In this document: positions 8,153 through 14,519 of the stretch, in pieces
Layout: each line of letters begins with the position of its first letter
Position numbering within the stretch: the stretch's first letter is position 1
Assembly: GCA_039810005.1 (NCBI GenBank)
Contig: JBDHWD010000038.1
Coordinates: 1 to 23,979, forward strand
DNA length: 23,979 bases
Source of the DNA: JAMLIA01 sp039810005
GTDB taxonomy: Bacteria > Chloroflexota > Chloroflexia > Thermomicrobiales > CFX8
Direction of reading: 5' to 3'
Notes under the pieces: generated by a model
Told to the model about the DNA's origin: nothing
Database searches by the model: none
The model's input: the letters and a program-made list of their open reading frames with translations, nothing else
Translations under genes and position numbers: made by a program

Positions 8153-8635
8153 ATGCACCCCAACCGACGGCATCTTGTTGCTCCAGCTGTGAGACGTGAC
8201 GTCATAACCGACCTGATGATCCGTCCGGCTGAGCTGGACGACGCCGATGATCTGGCGGCTCTGCTGGTCGAGTCCTACACCGGCAGCACCGGTGCGCCGT
8301 CTGCCGAGGAGCTTGACGCCGCGTTGATGGAGATCCATAAGTTCTTCGGCGGTCTGTATGGCGAGCCGATCCTGGCTGCCTCAATGGTGGCGGATAGCGG
8401 TGCACGAATCGCTGCCGCGAGCCTCGTCGGACGCTATCAGGGGACGCCGCTGCTGGCTGTTGTTCTCACCGCGTCGCCTTGGAAGGGGCTCGGTGCTGCG
8501 TTCGCCGTCGTGCAGTCCAGCATGAATGCGTTGGTCGAAGCAGGCGAGACTTCGCTGGCACTCATCATCACCGCCGCCAATCGCCCTGCGCTGGAGCTGA
8601 TGGATCGCCTCGAGTTCACGGAGGTTGGCAGCTGA
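8153..8635 (+). CDS. GNAT-family N-acetyltransferase
   Basis: A 160-residue protein of GNAT type. IRPAELDDADDLAALLVESY (about 22-41) is the usual first strand and helix. SPWKGLGAAFAVVQSSMNALVEAG (about 107-130) occupies the acetyl-CoA pyrophosphate loop, a degenerate version of the R/Q-x-x-G-x-G/A motif. ANRPALELMDRLEFTEV is the classic C-terminal helix and strand. Substrate unknown. The ATG at 8153 is preferred because AGGAAGG (8141-8147) sits upstream with a leader almost identical to that of the MFS gene at 5513; ATG 8216 just before IRPAEL is an alternative. It is 41 bp after the MFS array and may be its last gene. Transcription ends at the hairpin at 8669-8700. Confidence 0.82.
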   Translation: MHPNRRHLVAPAVRRDVITDLMIRPAELDDADDLAALLVESYTGSTGAPSAEELDAALMEIHKFFGGLYGEPILAASMVADSGARIAAASLVGRYQGTPLLAVVLTASPWKGLGAAFAVVQSSMNALVEAGETSLALIITAANRPALELMDRLEFTEVGS

Positions 8636-8668
8636 CGTGATCGCCACCAGAACTATGTGGGCATGAAA

Positions 8669-8700
8669 AACGACCCGGAGCAACAACGCTCCGGGTCGTT
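8669..8700 (-). terminator. Strong intrinsic terminator between convergent genes
   Basis: Perfect 13-bp arms (AACGACCCGGAGC at 8669-8681 and its complement at 8688-8700) enclose a six-base AACAAC loop. On the minus strand the right edge runs into five T, the standard intrinsic terminator for the sigma factor gene ending at 8723. On the plus strand the tail is only TTCTGTCTTC, so it may act less well for the acetyltransferase gene. Confidence 0.9.
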
Positions 8701-8722
8701 CTGTCTTCGCTGGATCGGGCTC

Positions 8723-9712
8723 TTAGGCGGCGCTGGCGAGCTCGATCAGATCGCTCTTGCGCAGCTTGGCGAGAGCTTCCTTCTCGATCTGACGCACGCG
8801 CTCGCGGCTGATTCCGTAGTGCTCGGCGATCTCAGCCAGCGTCTGCGGCTGCTGGCCGGCCAGGCCGAAGCGCAGCATCAGCACGCCCCGCTCGCGCTCG
8901 GTCAGCTGATCGAGCGACTTGCGGATCTGATCGCGGATCGCGCTGGAGACCGCTTCCTCAACCACCTGGTCGCTGGCCGGGTCCGGCAGCAGGTCACCGA
9001 TGGTCGACTCGCCGTCCTCGCCGATCGGCTTGTCGAGCGATGACGTGCGCGGAATCGCAGTACGCGCCTGCTCGACACGCTCGACCTCAAGGTCGAGCTG
9101 CTTGGCAACTTCGGCGTCGGTCGCCGGACGCCCGAGCTGCTGCTCGAGCTGCGCCTCGGTGCGGCGAACCTTCGAGATCAGGTCATGCATATGCACCGGA
9201 ACGCGAATGGTTCGCGACAGGTTGGCGACGGCACGACCAATCGCCTGGCGGATCCAGAACGTCGCGTAGGTGCTGAAGCGATAGCCCAGCTCCGGGTCGT
9301 AGCGCTCTACGGCCGTCATCAGGCCGATATTGCCCTCCTGAATCAGGTCGATCAGGGGCAGGCCACTGGAGCGGTACTTCTTGGCGATCGAGACAACCAG
9401 ACGCAGGTTGTGACGAATCAGCTTCTCGCGCGCTTCGCGGGCAATCTTCAGCACCTGATCGAGGTTCTCGACCTCGATGCCTTCACCCTGCAGGCGGCGC
9501 GCCTCAAGACCCGCGCGCACCTTGCGCGACAGGTCAATCTCTTCCTCGTGCGACAGCAGGCGGTGCCCGCCAACGTCGCGGAAATAGCGGTAGACCGCGT
9601 CGCTGGTGGCCTGATCGATCAGCTCAGCTGACTCATCGATCACCTCACCAACTTCAGCGTCAGCGGCCAACCTCTCCAACTCATACGTGTCGTAGTTCGC
9701 TCGCTCGGTCAT
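8723..9712 (-). CDS. RNA polymerase sigma factor, RpoD/SigA family
   Basis: A 329-residue sigma-70 protein directing core RNA polymerase to -35/-10 promoters. Region 1.2 spans about 36-68 (DAVYRYFRDVGGHRLLSHEEE). Region 2 spans 95-166, with core-binding and -10 contacts in DLIQEGNIGLMTAVERYDP and GYRFSTYATFWIRQAI. SRTIRVPVHMHDL at 166-178 leads into region 3. Region 4 spans about 265-318, with the -35 helix-turn-helix ISRERVRQIEKEALAKLRK. There is only a short acidic N-terminus and no full region 1.1, so it may be the primary sigma factor of a lineage with short SigA or a group 2 paralogue. The ATG start is preceded by AAGGAG (9717-9722 on the plus strand). Two tandem promoters lie upstream and a terminator lies 22 bp past the stop, so it is a monocistronic unit. 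Confidence 0.95.
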   Translation of the reverse strand: MTERANYDTYELERLAADAEVGEVIDESAELIDQATSDAVYRYFRDVGGHRLLSHEEEIDLSRKVRAGLEARRLQGEGIEVENLDQVLKIAREAREKLIRHNLRLVVSIAKKYRSSGLPLIDLIQEGNIGLMTAVERYDPELGYRFSTYATFWIRQAIGRAVANLSRTIRVPVHMHDLISKVRRTEAQLEQQLGRPATDAEVAKQLDLEVERVEQARTAIPRTSSLDKPIGEDGESTIGDLLPDPASDQVVEEAVSSAIRDQIRKSLDQLTERERGVLMLRFGLAGQQPQTLAEIAEHYGISRERVRQIEKEALAKLRKSDLIELASAA

Positions 9713-9787
9713 GAGACTCCTTCAACTCCCCGCGTTCGCTAGCATCATGGTCTCAGCAGAATCCCCACCACCTGCCGAAACTTTATA

Positions 9788-9816
9788 ATTCTAGCAGCAA
9801 ACCATCAATATGTCAA
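9788..9816 (-). promoter_or_regulatory. Consensus sigma-70 promoter P1 of the sigma factor gene
   Basis: On the minus strand TTGACA (9816-9811) and TAGAAT (9793-9788) are separated by exactly 17 bases. The predicted start is near 9781, leaving about a 70-nt leader to the ATG at 9712. The -35 is a perfect match and the -10 has five of six bases. Confidence 0.85.
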
Positions 9817-9859
9817 CTCACTCATCGAGTTTGTGAAGAATCCGACAAACCCACCATCT

Positions 9860-9887
9860 AGAATAGCCCATGTTATGGATTTGTAAA
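9860..9887 (-). promoter_or_regulatory. Second, upstream promoter P2 of the sigma factor gene
   Basis: On the minus strand TTTACA (9887-9882) and TATTCT (9865-9860) are 16 bases apart, with a predicted start near 9853, about 70 bp upstream of P1. The match is weaker than P1, but the surroundings are clearly AT-richer than the rest of the window. Confidence 0.5.
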
Positions 9888-9889
9888 GC

Positions 9890-10359
9890 GTTTGAGTGAA
9901 ACACGACCATTGGGAGACAGACGTGCGCGAAGACCGTGGCCGATTTCATAGAACGTACACCCGACTCGGTCGCTTGTCCAGACCGTCGAATCCTCCACAC
10001 CGCTCTATCCATAACAATCACGAACGCGCAGAAGCGTTTCTGACTCTTGTGCTATTGGTCAGCACGCCTCGTATTAGCTTCTCGATCCTCACAATGACAC
10101 TCCAGACACATGTAAGGTCGCGTTTCCGAACGCATCTGCCAGTTTCGCTGCGGGCCGCCAAAATATCGTCCGGGCGCCTTGCCGATCGTATTCAGCCTAC
10201 GCCGCCCATCGTCAATTGGATGCAGCCGCAAGAACGTCGCCGTCAGTTCATAAATGAAGCGACATCTGGCGCGCGACCTGGCCCCGGTGGGCCCTCGTCG
10301 GCCCAATGAACAGCTCTCGCGTTACACTGCTCTGAAGGTCGCCAGATGAGAGGGCGTGA
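9890..10359. other. Intergenic stretch without a recognisable gene
   Basis: About 470 bp between the sigma factor promoters and the reductase gene. Open frames exist (for example 9896-10309 plus), but their products are low-complexity, Arg/Ser-rich and unlike any family I recognise, and no ribosome site supports them. The GC content is lower than in the flanking genes up to about 10100. A weak six-base inverted repeat (TGGGCC/GGCCCA, 10288-10305) lies near the right end. The segment around 10065-10105 read on the minus strand (GTGTCATTGTGAGGATCGAG) resembles short dispersed repeats of the 'cattgcgagg' kind. I see no RNA gene. Confidence 0.5.
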
Positions 10360-11394
10360 GTGATGGATTTGCGAGCGAGACCGATAACGATAGTTGGCGC
10401 AGGCGCGATCGGCGGGACGGTCGGCGCGTTCATGACCCAGGCCGGGTACGACGTGACGCTCGTCGACGTGGTGCCGGAGCATGTCCAGGCGATGAACGAG
10501 CGCGGACTGCGCATCACCGGCATCCGGGGCGATCACACCTATCCGGTGCGAGCGATGATGGCTGACGATGTTACAGAGCTCGGCGCGACGATCCTGTGCG
10601 TCAAGGGTCACTTCACCGCGTCGGCCATTGAGCAGATCGCACCGCGACTTGCACCGGATGGCTTCGTCCTTTCATTACAGAACGGGCTGAATGAGGAGAT
10701 CATCGCCGCCGCCGTCGGGCCGGAGCGCACCGTTGGCGCGTTCGTCCATTTCGGCGCTGACTACATCGAGCCGGGGCTGATCCAGCTAGGCGACGCGCAA
10801 ACAATCTACATCGGCGAGCTCGATGGCCAGGTGACGCCGCGCGCCGAGGCGCTGCGCGACGCGCTGTCGCACGTCATGCCGACTGAAGTGACGACCAACC
10901 TGTGGGGCTTCCTGTGGGGCAAGCTCGTCTATGGCGCGATGGCGTTCCTCGTCTCCACCGTCGATGCGCCAGTGCCCGAGATCCTCGACACGCCGCTCGG
11001 CATGCGCCTGAGCCAGGCCGCATCCGGCGAGGCGTATCTCGTTGCCAGGACGCAGGCGGACCAACTCGAGAATATCGGCCCGTTCAACCCGAACGCGTTT
11101 GCGCCAGGGCCGGAGTTCGACGCAATCAGCCAGGCTGCGTTGGGCGAGCTGCGTGAAGCAATGCGCGCCTCGATCAAGCAGCACATGGGAATCTGGCGTG
11201 ACCTCAAGATCAAGAAGCGCAAGACTGAGGTGGACATGCAGTCGGCAGTGATCGCTGCCAAGGGCGCTGAGAATGGCATTCCAACACCGGTCAATGCGGC
11301 TGTTCTGCAGGTCATCCACGAGATCGAAGCCGGCCAGCGCGGCATGGAATGGTCGAATCTCGACGATATCGCCAGGATGGCCGGGATCAGCTAG
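10360..11394 (+). CDS. Ketopantoate reductase family (PanE/ApbA-like) NADPH-dependent reductase
   Basis: A 344-residue two-domain reductase. The N-terminal Rossmann fold begins with ITIVGAGAIGGTVGAFM (9-25; the GxGxxG NADPH motif), followed by VTLVDV. ILCVKGHFT and LSLQNGLNEE are typical of the ApbA N-domain. NLWGFLWGKLVYGAM carries the lysine of the W-x-K motif, but the usual downstream Asn is Gly. The C-domain has KKRKTEVDMQSAVIAAKGAENGIPTPVN, matching the family's GRxTEIDxxxG...GVPTPxN block. PanE makes pantoate for coenzyme A, but many family members act on other 2-oxo acids; no pan genes are nearby, so I give no symbol. Starts GTG 10360 and ATG 10363 are adjacent, after AGAGGG at 10349-10354. 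The 3' end overlaps the convergent tetR gene by 8 bp. Confidence 0.85.
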   Translation: MMDLRARPITIVGAGAIGGTVGAFMTQAGYDVTLVDVVPEHVQAMNERGLRITGIRGDHTYPVRAMMADDVTELGATILCVKGHFTASAIEQIAPRLAPDGFVLSLQNGLNEEIIAAAVGPERTVGAFVHFGADYIEPGLIQLGDAQTIYIGELDGQVTPRAEALRDALSHVMPTEVTTNLWGFLWGKLVYGAMAFLVSTVDAPVPEILDTPLGMRLSQAASGEAYLVARTQADQLENIGPFNPNAFAPGPEFDAISQAALGELREAMRASIKQHMGIWRDLKIKKRKTEVDMQSAVIAAKGAENGIPTPVNAAVLQVIHEIEAGQRGMEWSNLDDIARMAGIS

Positions 11395-11983
11395 CCGCGG
11401 CGCGAAAGTAGAAATCGAGCATCGCGGACAGCGACGAGGGCTCGCGGCGCAGGCGGCTACGCAGCGCCGCGCCCTCCCAGCAATCGACGAGGATATCCGC
11501 CATCTGGCCGACGTCGGTTGCGGCTGGAATCTCGCCGCGCTGCTGCGCCTCCTGCAGGCAGAAGGCGAGCCGCTCTGCGATCCCCGAGAAGCATTGCTCG
11601 ATCGCCTGGCGGAACGTCTCGTTCACGCCAGAAAGCTCCTGACCCAGACCGCCCATCAGGCAGCCCATATAGCCCTGCTCCCGATAGCTCGCTTCGGTCA
11701 TCTCGAAGAACCGCCGTACGCGGTTGAGCGGTGTCCGCTCCGGATCGCTGAGACAGGCGTCGAGGCTGGCGTGGACACCCAGCATGTACTGATCCAGCAC
11801 CTGCAGGGCGAAGTCCTCCTTGTCCCGGAAGTGATGGTAGAACGAGCCTTTCGGCACGTTCGTCGCTTCCAGAAGAGCCTGAATGCCCAGGTCGTTGTAG
11901 CCATGCGTCAGAAGCATGGTCAACCCGGTATCAAGAAGTCGCTGCTTCGTTGCGTGCATCGCATCGCTCGTTCGTGCCGCCAC
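11387..11983 (-). CDS. TetR/AcrR-family transcriptional regulator
   Basis: A 198-residue one-component repressor. The N-terminal helix-turn-helix spans about 10-57: KQRLLDTGLTMLLTHGYNDLG then ALLEATNVPKGSFYHHFRDKEDF, with the usual GSFYHHF recognition segment. The C-terminal ligand domain contains GYMGCLMGGLGQELSG and ends DILVDCWEGAALRSRL, the pattern of AcuR/NemR-like TetR proteins that sense small electrophilic or acid ligands (assignment by memory of the families). Start choice is uncertain: GTG 11983 lies in a hairpin with a too-close GAGG, and ATG 11959 (residue 9) is an alternative. It is second in an operon with the cupin gene (57-bp gap), whose promoter carries a palindrome it probably binds. 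Its 3' end overlaps the convergent reductase gene. Confidence 0.88.
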   Translation of the reverse strand: MAARTSDAMHATKQRLLDTGLTMLLTHGYNDLGIQALLEATNVPKGSFYHHFRDKEDFALQVLDQYMLGVHASLDACLSDPERTPLNRVRRFFEMTEASYREQGYMGCLMGGLGQELSGVNETFRQAIEQCFSGIAERLAFCLQEAQQRGEIPAATDVGQMADILVDCWEGAALRSRLRREPSSLSAMLDFYFRAAAS

Positions 11984-12005
11984 ATCCTCACCGGGATGTG
12001 GCGGC
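11976..12005 (-). promoter_or_regulatory. Hairpin covering the tetR start codon
   Basis: Perfect 12-bp arms (GCCGCCACATCC and GGATGTGGCGGC) flank a six-base loop. In the minus-strand mRNA the GTG start at 11983 lies in the 3' arm and the GTGAGG ribosome-site candidate straddles the loop. There is no T-run, so it is not a terminator. Translation control or mRNA stability between cupin and tetR is plausible. Confidence 0.55.
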
Positions 12006-12040
12006 GGGCAATTCGCATGAGCCGCCCGTTGGGCGAGATT

Positions 12041-12430
12041 CTACGTCTCTTGGACCTTCGCGATCATGTGGTTGATGACAGCGCTGTGCTCGTGCTGCGG
12101 ACTGAACATGATGATCTCGGCGTCGGCATCGACCCGCACGTTGTGGCCCGGCGGCCAGTAGAACAGGTCGTTGGCCTGCACTGTCTCCTGGGCACCGTCG
12201 GCGCTCGTCGTCGTGATGCGACCCTGCAGGACGTAGCCCCAGTGCGGACACTGGCACAGGTCGCCATCCAGTCCCTTGAAGAGCGGGGTCGTATCGACGC
12301 CGGCCGCGAGGCTGAAATACTCACCACTAATCGCATCGTAGCCGTTGACATGTCCGAAACCGGTTCGCTGCCGGATGACCGCGCCGGGAATTTCGAGCCT
12401 GACGTCCACCTGATCCTTCGGCACTCGCAT
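12041..12430 (-). CDS. Single-domain cupin protein
   Basis: A 129-residue small beta-barrel protein. The cupin core runs from about residue 55 to 112. CPHWGYVLQGRITTTSADG is cupin motif 1 with one His and with Gln where the metal-binding Glu usually sits. ETVQANDLFYWPPGHNV is the second strand pair with PPGH, and HEHSAV follows near the C-terminus. The reduced ligand set makes the metal and any enzymatic activity uncertain; it could bind a small ligand instead. The ATG start has GAGGAG (12439-12444 on the plus strand) eight bases upstream. It is the first gene of a cupin-tetR operon, so it is probably the main target of the TetR repressor. Confidence 0.8.
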   Translation of the reverse strand: MRVPKDQVDVRLEIPGAVIRQRTGFGHVNGYDAISGEYFSLAAGVDTTPLFKGLDGDLCQCPHWGYVLQGRITTTSADGAQETVQANDLFYWPPGHNVRVDADAEIIMFSPQHEHSAVINHMIAKVQET

Positions 12431-12460
12431 GGTTGCTGCTCCTCGATGAATGTGCTGAAG

Positions 12461-12480
12461 ACTAGACCGATCAGTCTAGT
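12461..12480. promoter_or_regulatory. 20-bp palindromic operator, probable TetR site
   Basis: ACTAGACC-GATC-AGTCTAGT is a 20-bp palindrome with one mismatched pair. It lies where the cupin-tetR transcript should start (predicted near 12477), so a bound repressor would block initiation. TAGAC/GTCTA half-sites resemble those of NemR-like TetR regulators. The adjacent tetR gene in the same operon makes autoregulation the simplest reading. Confidence 0.75.
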
Positions 12481-12483
12481 GTG

Positions 12484-12512
12484 AATATATGAGCGTCCCG
12501 GCGCGTTGTCAA
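12484..12512 (-). promoter_or_regulatory. Promoter of the cupin-tetR operon
   Basis: On the minus strand a perfect TTGACA (12512-12507) and TATATT (12489-12484) have a 17-base spacer. The 20-bp palindrome at 12461-12480 directly follows. Back-to-back with the cbiM promoter, about 40 bp away. Confidence 0.85.
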
Positions 12513-12552
12513 TCCCGGCATTGCCGTCGATTGTCGAGGGGAAGGCGCGCAC

Positions 12553-12581
12553 TTGACGAGCCGCAGGCGCGGACGTAGCAT
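12553..12581 (+). promoter_or_regulatory. Promoter of the cbiMNQO operon
   Basis: TTGACG (12553-12558) and TAGCAT (12576-12581) are 17 bases apart on the plus strand. The predicted start is near 12588, at the edge of the ATGCAA/TTGCAT palindrome, giving a leader of about 60 nt to the ATG at 12651. That is too short for a cobalamin riboswitch. Confidence 0.65.
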
Positions 12582-12589
12582 CGATCCAG

Positions 12590-12605
12590 ATGCAACTCTT
12601 TGCAT
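12590..12605. promoter_or_regulatory. Palindrome at the cbiM start site, candidate metalloregulator operator
   Basis: ATGCAA-CTCT-TTGCAT is a perfect 6-bp inverted repeat placed at the predicted transcription start of the metal importer operon. The TGCAA/TTGCA halves recall boxes of Fur-superfamily metal repressors (Zur/Nur type). No regulator gene of that family is in the window, so the binding protein is unknown. Confidence 0.5.
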
Positions 12606-12650
12606 TTGCGAGTGGTTGCGCCTCGCGCTGCTTCATCCCTGGAGTTCTCT

Positions 12651-13367
12651 ATGACGATACCGTTGCTCCCGATTTACATGCACATCCCCGATGGATTCCT
12701 CAGCGTGCCGGTCGCGACGGTGATGTACGTCATCACGGCGATCATCGTTGGCGCAGCGGTGCGCCAGACGAACCGACACCTGAAGGAGAGCACTGCTCCG
12801 CTCATGGGTGTCCTCGCGGCGTTCATTTTCGCGGCCCAGATGATGAACTTCCCGGTCGCCGGTGGCACGAGCGGGCACATGCTCGGCGGGGCGCTGGCGG
12901 CCATTCTCGTCGGCCCGTGGGCAGCCGTCCTGATTATGACGACCGTCATCGGCGTGCAGGCGCTCATCTTCCAGGATGGCGGCCTGGCAGCGCTCGGGGC
13001 CAACATCTTCAACATGGGCATCCTGACAGCGTTCACCGGCTACGCCGTCTACCGAACCGTCGTCGGCCTCCTGCGTGGTACGCGCGCCAGCATGCTGATC
13101 GGCTCGTTCGCTGCCGCGTGGATTTCGGTGATGATGGCGGCGTTGCTTACCTCCGCTCAACTGGCAATCTCCGAGACATCACCGTGGAGTGTCGTGCTGC
13201 CAGCGATGCTCGGCGTCCATGTCCTGATCGGCATCGGCGAGGGGCTGATAACGGCCGGAGCGGTAGGCCTGGTCCTGTCGGCGCGACCTGACCTGCTGCG
13301 TTCGAAGGCTCCCGCTGTCAGAAGCAGCCTGGCGAGTTCGGGCTATTCCGGAGAGAGTGCATCATGA
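12651..13367 (+). CDS. cbiM: ECF cobalt/nickel transporter substrate-specific component CbiM
   Basis: An integral membrane protein (238 residues from this start) that binds Co2+ or Ni2+ and joins CbiN, CbiQ and CbiO as an energy-coupling-factor importer. The diagnostic MHIPDGFLS lies at residues 10-18; the family's second-position His here is a metal ligand. MNFPVAGGTSGHMLGGALAAILVGPWAA and IFQDGGLAALGANIFNMG are the conserved CbiM membrane motifs. ATG 12651 has GGAG six bases upstream; ATG 12678, exactly at MHIPDG, has no ribosome site. The family normally exposes Met-His at the mature N-terminus, so the nine-residue extension is odd. It is first in the operon and ends in an ATGA overlap with the PDGLE gene. 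Co versus Ni cannot be told. Confidence 0.92.
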   Translation: MTIPLLPIYMHIPDGFLSVPVATVMYVITAIIVGAAVRQTNRHLKESTAPLMGVLAAFIFAAQMMNFPVAGGTSGHMLGGALAAILVGPWAAVLIMTTVIGVQALIFQDGGLAALGANIFNMGILTAFTGYAVYRTVVGLLRGTRASMLIGSFAAAWISVMMAALLTSAQLAISETSPWSVVLPAMLGVHVLIGIGEGLITAGAVGLVLSARPDLLRSKAPAVRSSLASSGYSGESAS

Positions 13368-13714
13368 CCGCACGCAAAGGATGGATCGCGCTGATCGCCG
13401 GTGGCATTGGGCTAGCCCTGATCATTACTCTGTTCAGCCCGTTCGCGTCGAGCAACCCGGACGGACTGGAGCGGGTCGCCGAGGATAAAGACTTCCTGCA
13501 CCACGCCGAGGGACCATCGTTCGAGATCATCCCTGATTACGCTGTGCCGGGGATTCATAACGAGCGCCTGGCGACGATCCTGTCGGGCATCATCGGTGTT
13601 CTGATCGTCGCGGTGATCGGACTGGCGGTTGGCTTCGGGCTCAAGCGTCTGGCGGCATCACGGGCCGAGCCGACGCATTCAAACGACACCACCAGCACCG
13701 CGCCGCCGGGATGA
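13364..13714 (+). CDS. cbiN: PDGLE-domain protein, CbiN-like component
   Basis: A 116-residue protein with two membrane helices (about 7-26 and 69-92) separated by an extracytoplasmic loop. The loop contains the signature PDGLERVAEDKDF (32-44), which defines the PDGLE domain family. It replaces or accompanies classical CbiN in CbiMNQO importers, where the two-helix protein assists metal loading of CbiM. The C-terminal tail is polar and rich in Thr and Ser. Translation is coupled to cbiM by an ATGA overlap, and cbiQ follows after 16 bp. The symbol is by role and position; the protein is of PDGLE rather than classical CbiN type. Confidence 0.82.
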   Translation: MTARKGWIALIAGGIGLALIITLFSPFASSNPDGLERVAEDKDFLHHAEGPSFEIIPDYAVPGIHNERLATILSGIIGVLIVAVIGLAVGFGLKRLAASRAEPTHSNDTTSTAPPG

Positions 13715-13730
13715 GTGGGACCGAACTGCA

Positions 13731-14519
13731 TTGACCGCATTTCTGCCAGGCGAACGCTTTCATCACGGCGAGGGCCTGCTGTACGACACTGATGCGCGCA
13801 TAAAGCTGCTGATCGTCGTCGCCTTTGCATTTGCCGCGACGGCGATCCCGGAAGGGCACTGGCGCGCGTTCGCAGCGTTCACGCTGTTCGTAGCGGTCGC
13901 GATTGCGATCAGCAGGCTGCCGCTCTGGCTAGTACTGCGCCGCTCGCTGCTGGCGCTGCCGTTCGTTCTGGCAGCAGTGCCGCTCATCTTCACCCGCTCC
14001 GGCGATACCGTCGCGACGCTGCCGGTGCTGGGCTGGACGATCTCCGATAGCGGGCTGATCGCCGTCGCCAGCATTCTGCTGAAATCGTGGCTTGCTGTGC
14101 TGATGGCGGTCGTGCTGACCTCAACAACCCGCCCGCTCGACCTGATTCGGGCGCTTGAGCGGTTGCATGTCCCTCGCATTCTCGCTTCGACCGTCTTCTT
14201 CATGTACCGCTACCTCTTCGTCATCGGCGCTGAAGGGCAGCGGATGATGCGCGCGCGCGAGTCGCGCAGCGCGCTGATGCCGGGGGTGAGTGGCGGCGGG
14301 ACGATCGCCTGGCGTGCGCGTGTGCTCGGCACAATGGTTGGCACGCTCTTCATTCACAGCTTCTCGCGCAGCGAGCGCATCTATGCAGCGATGCTGGCGC
14401 GCGGCTACGATGGCACGGTGCGGTTCATGGAGGAGTCGTCGCTCAGCCGCACCGACCGCATATTTGGCGCGATCGCGTGTGTTGCACTCGGAGGGCTGGT
14501 ACTCGTTGCTCGACTCTAA
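13731..14519 (+). CDS. cbiQ: ECF transporter transmembrane component CbiQ
   Basis: A 262-residue membrane protein, the T-component that couples ATP hydrolysis by CbiO to CbiM. It begins with HHGEGLLYDTDARIKLLIVVAFAFA, typical of CbiQ N-termini. The cytoplasmic coupling helices appear as LIRALERLHVPRILAST...FMYRYLFVI and SRSERIYAAMLARGYDG, the second carrying the ARG signature that contacts the ATPase. The only reasonable in-frame start after the cbiN stop is TTG 13731, with a weak GTGGGA site about ten bases upstream. The 3' end overlaps cbiO by 14 bp, so the four genes form one operon. Confidence 0.9.
   Translation: MTAFLPGERFHHGEGLLYDTDARIKLLIVVAFAFAATAIPEGHWRAFAAFTLFVAVAIAISRLPLWLVLRRSLLALPFVLAAVPLIFTRSGDTVATLPVLGWTISDSGLIAVASILLKSWLAVLMAVVLTSTTRPLDLIRALERLHVPRILASTVFFMYRYLFVIGAEGQRMMRARESRSALMPGVSGGGTIAWRARVLGTMVGTLFIHSFSRSERIYAAMLARGYDGTVRFMEESSLSRTDRIFGAIACVALGGLVLVARL

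Noticed and set aside
9896..10309. 137-codon open frame in the gap after the sigma gene
   Set aside because: No ribosome site, no family resemblance, basic low-complexity product; kept only as part of the non-coding region.
11273..12484. 403-codon plus-strand open frame
   Set aside because: It covers the tetR and cupin genes on the opposite strand, both with clear family motifs; it runs through their shared promoter and has no recognisable domain.
12541..12650. Cobalamin riboswitch upstream of cbiM
   Set aside because: The predicted leader is only about 60 nt and no B12-box-like sequence is seen.
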